Source: Corynebacterium aurimucosum
GTDB taxonomy: Bacteria; Actinomycetota; Actinomycetes; Mycobacteriales; Mycobacteriaceae
NCBI RefSeq assembly: GCF_030408555.1
Contig: NZ_CP047048.1
Location: 1,984,001 to 2,048,000, forward strand
DNA length: 64,000 bases
Direction of reading: 5' to 3'
Shown here piece by piece: positions 24,655 to 32,947 of the stretch. The first letter of the stretch is position 1. Each line of letters opens with the position of its first letter. The position numbers and the translations under genes are program-made. The notes below the pieces were generated by a model. That model worked only from the letters and a program-made list of their open reading frames with translations. It was not told the DNA's origin and made no database searches.

Positions 24655-25569
24655 CTACTGCGCCAGACCGGAAATCTTCACTGCGGAGAACGGATCAGTA
24701 ACACCGAAAGCCATAGACGCCCACGTGTAGAAGCGAGTCAGCTGACGGCCCTTGATGTACTCGTTATCAGTAGAAATCGGGTCCTCAACACCCATAACGC
24801 CGATAGCGCCGCGCTGCAGCAGCAGGCCCTCACCCTCACCAAGAGAATCAGCGTTAGAGATAAGGAGCTCCACCCCGAGAGTGCCCAGCACGTCACGCCA
24901 GTTCTTCACGCCGAGAATGGTGCGCAGATTCTTCGCGTCACGCGGCTTCAGCACCAGGGTGTCCGGGCTGTAGCCAAGCTTGGTTTCCTCAATCTTGAGC
25001 TTGGCTTCCTCAATGTCGTCGATGAGCTTTCCCTCACCGGTCAGCGCAGTCTTATTGGATGCGGTGACCTTACCGGCCGCAGCCCAACCAGAAGACTCGA
25101 GCTTCAGCGCACCATCAAGGTTAGAAAGCACGTCGTCGATGACAGCAACGGCACGATTGTCGATGTCCTTGACCATCGTGTTAGCCACGCGGGCCGCACC
25201 ACGCTGGAGGATGATCGGGTCGTTGCGCTTCTCTGCCTCACGGGTCAGGTCGTAGTAGCCACCGGTCTTAACGACGGGGTCAACCATCGGCTTGCCCTGG
25301 CTAGTGGAGAACGCGGGGAACTCCGCTCCAGGGGCAATAACGCCCGGCTTCTCCGCCACGGTCGCCACGTTAGCCTCGAGGCGGTCATACATGATGGCGC
25401 CGCCGTCAGCCCCGGTGGAGGTAAACAGGAACTGGGAGACCAGGTTCGCCTGCGTCAGCTGCGCGATGTAGTTGGAAAGGCGCGTCGGTTCCTTGACGAA
25501 CATCGACGCGGTGATGTTGCCGTCCTCAGACACATGGGCCGGGGACAGCGGGAAAGTGAAATCAGCCAT
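24655..25569 (-). CDS. Major capsid protein (HK97 fold)
   Basis: A 304-aa protein with the HK97-type order: flexible N-arm, extended loop region (GAIMYDRLEANVATVAEKPG), then the spine-helix and P-domain (DIDNRAVAVIDDVLSNLDGA) and A-domain with GYSPDTLVLKPRDAKNLRTI. The end (FYTWASMAFGVTDPFSAVKI) is typical of capsid proteins of actinobacterial siphophages. There is no N-terminal delta domain of HK97 size, in line with a separate scaffold gene upstream. Start follows AGGAAGAGGAAGA. Confidence 0.9.
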   Translation of the reverse strand: MADFTFPLSPAHVSEDGNITASMFVKEPTRLSNYIAQLTQANLVSQFLFTSTGADGGAIMYDRLEANVATVAEKPGVIAPGAEFPAFSTSQGKPMVDPVVKTGGYYDLTREAEKRNDPIILQRGAARVANTMVKDIDNRAVAVIDDVLSNLDGALKLESSGWAAAGKVTASNKTALTGEGKLIDDIEEAKLKIEETKLGYSPDTLVLKPRDAKNLRTILGVKNWRDVLGTLGVELLISNADSLGEGEGLLLQRGAIGVMGVEDPISTDNEYIKGRQLTRFYTWASMAFGVTDPFSAVKISGLAQ

Positions 25570-25584
25570 TCTTCTTCCTCTTCC

Positions 25585-25950
25585 TTACTTCAGCGCCACA
25601 ATGACGCGGTTATTAGCGGCAGCGGAAACGGCAATACCGACAGCTGGAGCGGCCTCCCCTGCCTTCGCGGCCTTACCGGATGCTGCAGCAGCTACAAGGT
25701 CGCCCGCGGCGATAGCGCCACTGGCCTCAACCTCAACGATGTGGCCGGCGCGGTACACCATGACGTAGCCGTCCTTAGCAACATCGGTAGCCGGCACACC
25801 AAACACAACAGCGTTCGCCGCCGCGGGCTTCACAACGGGGTTGCGGCCATCAATGTCGCCGGCAATCTGGACAAAAGTGCCCGCCTTAAGATCCGCCTGA
25901 GCCTTCACAGTCGGATTCTGGGCGGGGCTGTAATGAACAACAGTGGACAT
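25585..25950 (-). CDS. Capsid decoration protein (DUF2190-like)
   Basis: A 121-aa Ala/Val/Gly-rich protein just upstream of the major capsid gene. It opens VVHYSPAQNPTVKAQADLKA and holds paired strands (GTFVQIAGDIDGRNPVV, IVEVEASGAIAAGDLVAAA, VGIAVSAAANNRVIVAL), as in DUF2190/capsid-cement proteins that trimerise at quasi-threefold axes. Position between scaffold and capsid genes fits. Confidence 0.75.
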   Translation of the reverse strand: MSTVVHYSPAQNPTVKAQADLKAGTFVQIAGDIDGRNPVVKPAAANAVVFGVPATDVAKDGYVMVYRAGHIVEVEASGAIAAGDLVAAAASGKAAKAGEAAPAVGIAVSAAANNRVIVALK

Positions 25951-25976
25951 TACAAAAATCCCTCCTAACTAGGGGT

Positions 25977-26525
25977 TTAATTGGACTGGGTAAAGCGGCC
26001 AGTAACCGGCCACGAGGACGGGAACGAAAAATCCGGCGCATCCTCACGCGAGGAAGCACCAGGCTTCAAGTCCTCAATCGGATAGTCAGACGGCGGAGCG
26101 GCACGCTTCGCAGCCTGCGCCTGCAGCTCGCCAAGACGTTTCGCGTTGTCGTCGAACTTTTCAGGGTCAGCACCCAGCAAGTCCGCATTCTCCGCAGAGA
26201 TTCCGTACTTGGACAGTGCCTGCGACCGAGCCAGCTCCACCTCATACTGAGTCGCCTTTGCGCGCTCGGCCTCCAGGGCCTCCTGTACACGCTGCAGCTC
26301 GGTCTTCTCCGCATCCTGAATCTCGCGGTACTTCTCCGCATCAGCGCGCAGTTCGTTGCGCTCGGTTCGGTAACGCGCGTTTTCCTTTCGAAGCTTCTCT
26401 AGCTCCTGCTGGTAGGACTCCGCGCTACGTTCCGTCTTCGAGGTATCAGCCTCCTGGGCCTTATCCTCGTTTGCCACCTCGGCGGCGTTCTGGTCGTCGG
26501 TGGTGGCGGTAGTTTCTTCTGCCAT
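25977..26525 (-). CDS. Capsid scaffolding protein
   Basis: A 182-aa highly charged protein. Residues ~30-130 are one long predicted coiled coil (QQELEKLRKENARYRTERNE, EKTELQRVQEALEAERAKA), and the C-terminus is Pro/Ser-rich (PDFSFPSSWPVTGR). Scaffolds of this design are encoded just before decoration and capsid genes and leave the prohead before packaging. ATG at 26525 has GGAGGTTACC upstream. A terminator-like hairpin and tRNA-like element precede it. Confidence 0.8.
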   Translation of the reverse strand: MAEETTATTDDQNAAEVANEDKAQEADTSKTERSAESYQQELEKLRKENARYRTERNELRADAEKYREIQDAEKTELQRVQEALEAERAKATQYEVELARSQALSKYGISAENADLLGADPEKFDDNAKRLGELQAQAAKRAAPPSDYPIEDLKPGASSREDAPDFSFPSSWPVTGRFTQSN

Positions 26526-26558
26526 CGGTAACCTCCTGGGTTATCTAGGGTGGGCATG

Positions 26559-26594
26559 AAAAATCCCCCGGCCACCACCTATGTGGTGCGGGGG
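26559..26594 (-). terminator. Terminator-like hairpin upstream of scaffold gene
   Basis: On the minus strand CCCCCGCACCAC pairs with GTGGTGGCCGGGGG around ATAG (26594-26565, small bulge), followed by a T5 run (26563-26559). It stands inside the structural operon, directly after the tRNA-like element and before the scaffold/capsid genes, so read-through or antitermination would be needed. Confidence 0.75.
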
Positions 26595-26597
26595 TCG

Positions 26598-26641
26598 TGC
26601 GCTAAAGAGGAATCGAACCTCAACATGCCACCAGGTAGCGC
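26598..26641 (-). ncRNA. tRNA-like minihelix (acceptor + T arm only)
   Basis: The minus strand has a textbook 3' half of a tRNA: T arm GAGG-TTCGATT-CCTC (26621-26607), then the 7-nt acceptor strand ending GCGC and an A at the discriminator position. The 5' acceptor partner GCGCTA (26641-26636) lies only ~14 nt before the T arm, giving a 6-bp helix. D arm and anticodon arm are absent; total 44 nt. It overlaps the stop codon of the MuF-like gene and is followed by a terminator hairpin. It cannot be a decoding tRNA. Acceptor plus T arm is the minimal substrate of RNase P, so mRNA processing is a plausible role (inference). Confidence 0.6.
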
Positions 26642-27495
26642 TAATTATCGGAGAACGGGGAGTATCGGGTTGCGTCAATCTTTCCCGCGGCGATTGCGTC
26701 AGACCAGCGCCTAAATTGCCCTGGCGCGGGCTTCCCGTCAGACCAAGTGTGTTTCTGCCACAGCTCGGACAGCATCGCCGCCTGCTCCTGCCCTTGCCAG
26801 GGCTCACCTTCGACGACGAGCACAGGGATGCAGTCGCACCCATCGTGGTAGCGCCTTCCATCCTTGCGTGTGGTCACTGTATCTTCTGAGTAAACCGCGC
26901 CGCGGGAGGCAAGCATCGCGCAGAACGCACAAGACTCACGCCCGGACAGCACCCGCGCATACCCAACACGTGCCGGGGAACCGGAGTCAAGGAACACCGC
27001 GGACCCGTTATGGGAAGTATCCGCAACAGCATTGCGGCCCGCCGCGACCACATGCCGTGCCAAACGGCGCCCAAGCTCCCCCGCCACACGAATCTTCACC
27101 GCATCATCAACCCGATTAGTCACGTCAGGTTTGACTGCTTGCTGGACCATCTTCTTTGAAGCTTCGTCCAGCATCATCACCCGTAAGTGCGTCGAATCTG
27201 GGGAGAGCCTAGCGACTTGCGAGATTGCATCGAACAGTGCTTTGCGCGGGTATGGCTCTAATGGCTCCGGGGTAATGACTACCCCAGCTGCTGCTGCTTG
27301 TCGCCCCAGCTCGAGAACGTGGGCACGCCACGCCGCCCGCCGAAGGCGCAGAACCCGCGGATAAATGAGGTCAACGAGCTCGTTTACCTGCTCCACGGTG
27401 ACCGGTACGCCACGCGCCGAAATGACCTTACTAACGAGCCGCGAAACACTATTGGCGAGCGATGCGTCATTCTTATGGATGTACTCAAGAGTCAC
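26641..27495 (-). CDS. MuF-like minor capsid/head morphogenesis protein
   Basis: A 284-aa protein following the portal gene, as SPP1 gp7/MuF-like proteins do. The C-terminal half has the signature ARVLSGRESCAFCAMLASRG and RRYHDGCDCIPVLV, with Cys and His residues that look metal-binding. The N-terminal helical part (VSRLVSKVISARGVPVTVEQ...) probably contacts the portal. It is thought to act inside the procapsid during assembly or ejection. The TAG stop lies within the tRNA-like element. Confidence 0.8.
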   Translation of the reverse strand: MTLEYIHKNDASLANSVSRLVSKVISARGVPVTVEQVNELVDLIYPRVLRLRRAAWRAHVLELGRQAAAAGVVITPEPLEPYPRKALFDAISQVARLSPDSTHLRVMMLDEASKKMVQQAVKPDVTNRVDDAVKIRVAGELGRRLARHVVAAGRNAVADTSHNGSAVFLDSGSPARVGYARVLSGRESCAFCAMLASRGAVYSEDTVTTRKDGRRYHDGCDCIPVLVVEGEPWQGQEQAAMLSELWQKHTWSDGKPAPGQFRRWSDAIAAGKIDATRYSPFSDN

Positions 27496-27508
27496 CGGCC
27501 ATCACCAC

Positions 27509-28900
27509 CTACAGATGCAGGCCGCGCAGCGCCTCATCCTCATCAACTATCCCCCCGCCGATAAACGGGTTGGTCTTCGCCGTTGTACGGGCGCGCTCCA
27601 CGCGCTCCTTCGTCCACCCTGGAATATCTGACCACAGTTCTTCTGGCGGGATACCCAGCATCGTAGTCAGCTTCCCGAGCCCGTCCACGGTCTGCGCAAA
27701 CGACCTAGATGACGTTTCCTCCCAAGTCACTTCGGCTTCAAAGTCGGAAGCGCCTTCCTCATCATCCACCGCATGGGAACACAGCCGCAGCAACTGCTCA
27801 TGCGACTCTCCCAGCGAGGCCTGAATCTCCGACGCCTGCCTATCCTTCGACGTCTCAAGTGCTGCCAGACCATCCGCCGAGATATTACTAATCGCGTTCG
27901 CACCCAACGACTGGGCAGGAACCTGCGCCAGGGCGGCGAAGTCCCTCACCGACGCCTGCCGCGACTCAATATAGCGCGACAAGTCCGTCTCGTCGTACTG
28001 GCCAACCTTCACATCTGGGTCATCAAAGAATTGCGTATCCGCGACTGACTGGCGGAATGCTTGCATCTCATCTGCGGGCATCCATCCAATCACATAGCGC
28101 TGCTTAAACGCTGCGAAGTGCTGCGCCACTCCCTGTTCGTAGTTCGTCCGGTTGATGCGGTCCTGCAGGCCAATGAGGTGTTCGACGATGCCGCGGCGCT
28201 CCTCCCCCTCGGCAAGCATCCGGTCCTGGTAGCGCACGATAGGAACCGCGCCCATGTTATGCGGGCGAGCCTCCTGGAACACCAGGTTCGCCGGCGAGTA
28301 GTAGGTCTTATCGAGCCAACCATCCACAGTCATGGGCGCGTGCTCAATACCGAACCAGTACACGTTCTCTTCATCAAAGAGACGCATATGCCGGTCGCCA
28401 ATCTCGAGCGCTAGCATCGGAAATTCATCCGTCGATGCCAGTCCTGGCAAGCCCAACGAGTCTGAATAGAACGCGACCATACGTCGCGGCGAGTGCACAC
28501 CAATACGCAGAGCCCCGCCGCTAGCCGGCATCACCGACGCGTACGACGTCCCATAGGTCAATGCCGCCCGATGCAGTCCGGTCTGCCGCGCCGACATCTT
28601 GTTACGCTGCCACCACGACCACGCCCGCGCCTGGTCACCATCCGCCGAGTAGAAACCATCCACCTTCAACGACTGCGAATAGGTATCCACGACTAGGGCA
28701 ATGAAGGGGGCGACCGACATGCGGGCTAGTTCCGCGTGCTGTGCACGATTCTTCGAATTCAGCGTGGCACCAACACGCGCTGAAGCCATCTCGCTGTCCC
28801 ACGGCACCATGTACTCGTGGATATTGTCGAAAACGCGGCGTTCGGCCACGTGCGTCGCTAAAAGCTCACGCGCTGCGCGCTCAACTTGGTTCTTCCTCAA
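27509..28900 (-). CDS. Portal protein (SPP1 gp6-like)
   Basis: A 463-aa portal subunit; the dodecameric ring forms the DNA gate at one capsid vertex. Typical segments are FIALVVDTYSQSLKVDGFYS near residue 70, WWQRNKMSARQTGLHRAAL, HNMGAVPIVRYQDRM, and the helical stem/crown part EHLIGLQDRINRTNYEQGVA. The end with RASVRDFAALAQVPAQSLG and SHEQLLRLCSHAVDD is that of SPP1-type portals. It lies 30 bp after the terminase gene. The start ATG at 28900 is after AGGCTGGGCG. Confidence 0.88.
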   Translation of the reverse strand: MRKNQVERAARELLATHVAERRVFDNIHEYMVPWDSEMASARVGATLNSKNRAQHAELARMSVAPFIALVVDTYSQSLKVDGFYSADGDQARAWSWWQRNKMSARQTGLHRAALTYGTSYASVMPASGGALRIGVHSPRRMVAFYSDSLGLPGLASTDEFPMLALEIGDRHMRLFDEENVYWFGIEHAPMTVDGWLDKTYYSPANLVFQEARPHNMGAVPIVRYQDRMLAEGEERRGIVEHLIGLQDRINRTNYEQGVAQHFAAFKQRYVIGWMPADEMQAFRQSVADTQFFDDPDVKVGQYDETDLSRYIESRQASVRDFAALAQVPAQSLGANAISNISADGLAALETSKDRQASEIQASLGESHEQLLRLCSHAVDDEEGASDFEAEVTWEETSSRSFAQTVDGLGKLTTMLGIPPEELWSDIPGWTKERVERARTTAKTNPFIGGGIVDEDEALRGLHL

Positions 28901-28930
28901 CGCCCAGCCTCCTTCCGCCGCTACCGGCTA

Positions 28931-31702
28931 CTAGATGAAAAATGCTTTACCTGTGCGCTGCCTCTTCTTTGACAGCCCGCCGCGCTCCCGAGCTAGGCGC
29001 CACACCATGCGCGCACCAATCATGCACACACACGCGTCAATCTTCTTCGACGACTTCCGCGACTCCTTACGCACCGTGATGCCATACCGCCCCTCATGCC
29101 GGCGAGCATTCAGCACGTGCTCAGTCAGCAGCGGGTTACCGTCATGGGTAAACGAGTGCTGCATAATCTCAGCCTCAGCGAGCTCCGCAGCTGTCGTGAA
29201 CTGGAAATCCTTACCGCGCATATCCCACGCGATAGGCTCCGGCTGCTGTGCACCCCTCGAGGTCGCCCACAGCTCCAACTGGTCACGGTACCGCTCCGGC
29301 CACGCCACCTTCGTAAACGATTCCCACTCACGCACATCCGCATAGAAACCAATGACGTTCCACGTGGCGAAGGCGAAGTCAACGCGGTCGTCGACCGCCT
29401 GCACATCCACCATCGGCTTATCCTCCGCCGTCGGCGCCGTAGGCTCCCACACACCAATGGTGAAAATGTGCCCGTCGTCCATGCGGCACCCAATCAGCGC
29501 CGTATGGTCATTAGACAACGAACCGTCAAAGAACATCACGATGTCCTCGCCTGGCTCCACACGAATATCGGGCCTGGCCATCTGCGCCCAATCCTGCGGA
29601 TCACACCACGAATCAGACGACGCCACCGGCCAATTCAAATACTTACGCTTTGAATCATCCACGCGTGCCGACGGGGACCAAATACGGGTCATAATCGCGT
29701 CAATATCCGACCAAGGACAATCCTCGTACACCCACTCAAGCGCCGATCGCAGCGAATCAGCATCACCCAACTCAGTGTCATGCGGGGCTTGCCGCGCATC
29801 GTAAAGAATCCGCGACTCGTTCTTAGACCGCCCGGACTCCTGCATCACCCAGTCATTAAACGTGGACTCACCAGCCGAGTTAATCCCCGGCTTCCACGCA
29901 TTCAGAGTCTCCAACATGCGTGAGCCCGACTTTGACAGGTTATCCAGCAGTGTGGCGTGTAACTCCGCCCCGCCGTTCGATGGGGTCCAGTGTTCCAGCT
30001 CGTCGGCAATGACACACGTTGACTCCGCGCCTTCCGCAGTAGTCGCGGACGACGTGATGACTTCAAGTTTGCCCTCCGGCTGCACAAAAATCTGTGTCTT
30101 GCCAACGTCCAGGTCATAGTCGCGGTGCAGCGCTGGAGCGTTCGCAGGTGACGCCATAGCGCGCACCATGCGCATCGTGTTCTCTGTATTATGGGTCAAA
30201 ATACCCCGTCGACCAGCCTGGAAAAGATGGTCGTCGTTATCGATGCCGATACACCTAACAGGAACCGACTCAACTTTCTTCACGGAAACAACCCGATGGT
30301 ACTTGCTGTACTGTCGCGGTTCGTCAACCTTCGGCATACGAGCGACCTTGTAAGCGAAACGCGCCACAGGCTCGCCCGCACGCGGCTTAAACGAGACCTT
30401 CCACGATTTAGTGGATTCGTTCTTCTGCTCGGTCCACTTGAATCCCAACGAGCTCAGCAAGTCTTCGATACCGTCAATCAAATGGCGATTCGTGTTAACG
30501 AAATAAGCACGATGAGTACGGTCAATCCCGCCGTCAGAGTCGATTAACCCCTGCAGAAGCGACATGCGCTGCTCATAGCTTGCAGTTAGGTAAACATCGG
30601 GGATGTGCTTGCGGTGCAGAACCCCAACTTCCCTAAGCATCTCCCGCATAGAGAGTAGCTTCGGGTCAGCGTACCCAGCTCGAGGCCAAGCAACACACTT
30701 CCGGCAAGCCGGATTGCCCTTTTGTGAATAGCGATTGTTGAGGTCATTCACGTAGTCGTGGCCCCGAGGGCAAATACCATCCCGGCGCTTCACGTTCATG
30801 CGGCCAGTAAATCCTCTATCGAAGTCAAAACGGAGATCTTCCCAGTCATTCAGCAATGGACGGTATATCTCCTCTAACTCCTCCTTATGCCGCCAATCAA
30901 TGGCATGGACTCCCGACTTAGAAGCTCCATCGCCGAGCCAAAATCCAAGTCGCCAAGGGTCAAGTGGAAGCTCACGTACCGGGAAATTTGCTGACACTGC
31001 AGGAATCCGAACAGTGACTCGCTTAGAACTCTTGAGCTGAGCAATCTGCTCAGTCGTGAGAGTTACAGACTCCCATTTGTCTCCGTGACCATTGGTCTTT
31101 TCGATAGTCCACCCATGGCCGGAATCGGCAACAATCTTCTCGCCGGAGTCGAACTCCAGCTCGTAGCAATCTCGGCCATAAAACACTTCCGTCTTTCGAC
31201 GTACCTCAACCGGTTCACCGTCCGAACCGAATACGTAATCGCCGATACCAACAGTGTCGACCGTCTTCCAACCGTCTACGGTACGGACCGGAGTATCGAG
31301 AGCCAAAGGCTGGTCCAGCGAGACCGCAGCAATCTGCACCCACGGCATCGACACCGGCTTGCCGACCACGCCACCAGGCACATCCGGGTCCCAATGGTCG
31401 AACCGTACGGGTGCCAAAAGCTCAATCAACGCCATGACTGCAGCAAACGGTGACTTGCCTGAGCCTTTCGCCAACCGGCGCGCCCCGTGGTGGAAAAGCC
31501 ACCGCCCATTCTCATCAAGGGCATAAAACCACAGGACGAAACGCGCCTGCTCACGGGTAAACTGCCATGCTTTACCCGCCCGAATACCGTTCGGGTGCCG
31601 CAGATACTTCGCAGCCCACGCCAAAGCCTCGTAGCCCAGCGTGTACTTCGGTAGGCCCTCGGGCAATGTCGCCAACCGCTCCTGCGGAGCAACCTCACCC
31701 AT
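28931..31702 (-). CDS. Terminase large subunit interrupted in frame by an intein
   Basis: A 923-codon gene; the mature terminase would be 549 aa after removal of residues 132-505. The extein has the ATPase Walker A-like region GARRLAKGSGKS (residues ~73-84), Walker B VIADELEHW, and the nuclease start VMFFDGSLSNDHTALIG. It pumps DNA into the prohead and cuts it. The intein sits between Walker A and B, in the conserved AAVSLDQ/TENTMRM segment, so the unspliced protein should be inactive. Gene order terS-terL-portal is standard. ATG at 31702 follows AGGAGGTGGCCTT. Confidence 0.92.
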   Translation of the reverse strand: MGEVAPQERLATLPEGLPKYTLGYEALAWAAKYLRHPNGIRAGKAWQFTREQARFVLWFYALDENGRWLFHHGARRLAKGSGKSPFAAVMALIELLAPVRFDHWDPDVPGGVVGKPVSMPWVQIAAVSLDQPLALDTPVRTVDGWKTVDTVGIGDYVFGSDGEPVEVRRKTEVFYGRDCYELEFDSGEKIVADSGHGWTIEKTNGHGDKWESVTLTTEQIAQLKSSKRVTVRIPAVSANFPVRELPLDPWRLGFWLGDGASKSGVHAIDWRHKEELEEIYRPLLNDWEDLRFDFDRGFTGRMNVKRRDGICPRGHDYVNDLNNRYSQKGNPACRKCVAWPRAGYADPKLLSMREMLREVGVLHRKHIPDVYLTASYEQRMSLLQGLIDSDGGIDRTHRAYFVNTNRHLIDGIEDLLSSLGFKWTEQKNESTKSWKVSFKPRAGEPVARFAYKVARMPKVDEPRQYSKYHRVVSVKKVESVPVRCIGIDNDDHLFQAGRRGILTHNTENTMRMVRAMASPANAPALHRDYDLDVGKTQIFVQPEGKLEVITSSATTAEGAESTCVIADELEHWTPSNGGAELHATLLDNLSKSGSRMLETLNAWKPGINSAGESTFNDWVMQESGRSKNESRILYDARQAPHDTELGDADSLRSALEWVYEDCPWSDIDAIMTRIWSPSARVDDSKRKYLNWPVASSDSWCDPQDWAQMARPDIRVEPGEDIVMFFDGSLSNDHTALIGCRMDDGHIFTIGVWEPTAPTAEDKPMVDVQAVDDRVDFAFATWNVIGFYADVREWESFTKVAWPERYRDQLELWATSRGAQQPEPIAWDMRGKDFQFTTAAELAEAEIMQHSFTHDGNPLLTEHVLNARRHEGRYGITVRKESRKSSKKIDACVCMIGARMVWRLARERGGLSKKRQRTGKAFFI
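30188..31309 (-). mobile_element. Class 3-type intein with LAGLIDADG endonuclease in terminase
   Basis: 374 aa, starting PLALDTPVRTVDGWKTV and ending GILTHN before Thr+1. It lacks an N-terminal Cys/Ser/Thr: residue 1 is Pro. It does have the set that defines class 3 inteins: Trp after the block B His (SGHGW, residue 67), Cys in block F (VRCIGIDN, residue 353) and Thr in block G (LTHN, residue 372). Two dodecapeptide motifs (LGFWLGDGA ~121, GLIDSDGGI ~254) mark a LAGLIDADG homing endonuclease. Between them a CPRGH...CRKC pair (~180-205) suggests an inserted zinc-binding unit for DNA recognition. Confidence 0.9.
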
Positions 31703-31713
31703 AAGGCCACCTC

Positions 31714-32148
31714 CTACTTAAACATCTCCTTGTACTGAGACATCACCGACGACGCTTCATCATCCACGGAATCAGCATCAGCGGCCTGGAGCTCAACACG
31801 AAGACGACGGCGCTCCCCCTCCGTCGTCATCAACGACGCCGCGGCACGATTAAACTCGCCCAGCATCGACGCCTTAACCCCTTCGCCGCTATTAAGCTCC
31901 TGGCTCATAACCTCAGCCAACAGGCGAGCGGTCTGCCAATCAGACGGCTCATAGAACCGCGCCTGCCCCGACTGCTTCAACGACCGGAACCAGTCTTTCA
32001 TCAACGGGTGCCACGACGGCGACACCCGCGGCGCCTTCGGCGCAGGGCGCGGCGTGTCATCCTTCACGACAGTCAACTTTGGCTGCGACTCATCTGGCTT
32101 ATTGCGGCGCCTACGCTGGTCGCTCCTCTTCGGCGGTGGACCGGGCAT
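31714..32148 (-). CDS. Terminase small subunit
   Basis: A 144-aa protein directly upstream of terL. The N-terminus (PGPPPKRSDQRRRRNKPDE) is the basic leader common in small terminases of actinobacteriophages. The rest is helical, with WHPLMKDWFRSLKQSGQARF and TARLLAEVMSQELNSGEGVK, as in the P27/Terminase_4-type. It should recognise the packaging site and hand DNA to the large subunit. It overlaps the upstream gene by 38 nt, suggesting coupled translation. Confidence 0.8.
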   Translation of the reverse strand: MPGPPPKRSDQRRRRNKPDESQPKLTVVKDDTPRPAPKAPRVSPSWHPLMKDWFRSLKQSGQARFYEPSDWQTARLLAEVMSQELNSGEGVKASMLGEFNRAAASLMTTEGERRRLRVELQAADADSVDDEASSVMSQYKEMFK

Positions 32149-32695
32149 CTCCCATCACTTCCTTCAAACTCACCGGCTCACCGCATCGGATGAACCGGCC
32201 ATACGAATACTTCTCAATGCTGCCGTCGCCTATGCTCCGGCGAATACCTCGAGCTTCCGCCGCCTCCACGAATACATGCAGGCCACGGCCACTAACAGAG
32301 CGCTCCGCGTAAACAATGGGCTCAGCAATCGCGGCCACAATCCCACGCGCCCACGGTTTCAACACTCCGCCCTCGAGCGCATTATCCAGGTCGTAGCAGC
32401 CAAGCCCTCCGCCGAGCATGACTCCGAATCCATCCCCGGCGCCGCGCTGCACTTCGGGAAACGAAGACCAGGTGTTGGAGTTCGTGGACGACGCCGGCGC
32501 GCCTGTAGGCGTGACGGGGCGCTTGCCATCAGCCCGCACCCAACGACGACCGTCGGTCATGGCCGCGGGGATAGGTTGCTGCCGGCGTCTACGTGACACA
32601 GCCTGACGGCACCGCGCCGAACACGTACGGCGTGCCGGGCCCTTCAACTTCTGCGCCACATCACGGCCACAATTCAAACACTGCACACTGACCAT
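32111..32695 (-). CDS. Short PrimPol-like protein with zinc finger
   Basis: A 194-aa protein. The N-terminus has a treble-clef-type finger (CLNCGRDVAQ...TCSARC). The remainder resembles the primase-polymerase (PrimPol/AEP) core of phage and plasmid replication proteins: GFGVMLGGGLGCYDLDNALE supplies a catalytic DLD, and ERSVSGRGLHVFVEA plus YGRFIRCGE follow. The usual C-terminal helicase is missing, so it is a stand-alone, possibly trimmed version. I start at ATG 32695 because the upstream continuation is not protein-like. Its place between HNH and terS, in the packaging module, is odd for a replication gene. Confidence 0.7.
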   Translation of the reverse strand: MVSVQCLNCGRDVAQKLKGPARRTCSARCRQAVSRRRRQQPIPAAMTDGRRWVRADGKRPVTPTGAPASSTNSNTWSSFPEVQRGAGDGFGVMLGGGLGCYDLDNALEGGVLKPWARGIVAAIAEPIVYAERSVSGRGLHVFVEAAEARGIRRSIGDGSIEKYSYGRFIRCGEPVSLKEVMGDARSTAEEERPA

Positions 32696-32947
32696 TTTAC
32701 CCGCTGACCTGCACTTTGTCACAAGTAGACGACATAAAATAAGCAATGCCATTAAAGCGCCCATAGCGCCGCAGGACATGAAAAAAGCCCCCAACAGGCA
32801 CACGGCCAACAGTCGGCCACACAACCCCCGCGACGGGCACGCCACGCCAGCCAGGGCAAATCCTGCAACCCGTACAGCTTGCCTCAGCCTATCCGTCTGG
32901 CGCTTTCGGCGCAGCCAAGCGCGAGTCCTCCCCCACCCCTCTGCGGC
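32696..32947. other. Intergenic region between HNH and PrimPol-like genes
   Basis: I see no gene in these 252 bases, although one frame is open across part of them. On the minus strand a T6 run follows GGGGGC near 32780, but the stem is unclear. TTGCTTATTTTATG and TTGTGACAAAG in the last 60 bases could be part of a promoter for the packaging genes. Nothing firm can be said. Confidence 0.35.

Noticed and set aside
26598..26641. Normal tRNA gene on the minus strand
   Set aside because: Only 44 nt, with no D arm or anticodon arm; it cannot decode.
31063..31251. Separate small genes inside the terminase intein region
   Set aside because: The intein frame is continuous with the terminase on both sides; other frames are shadows.
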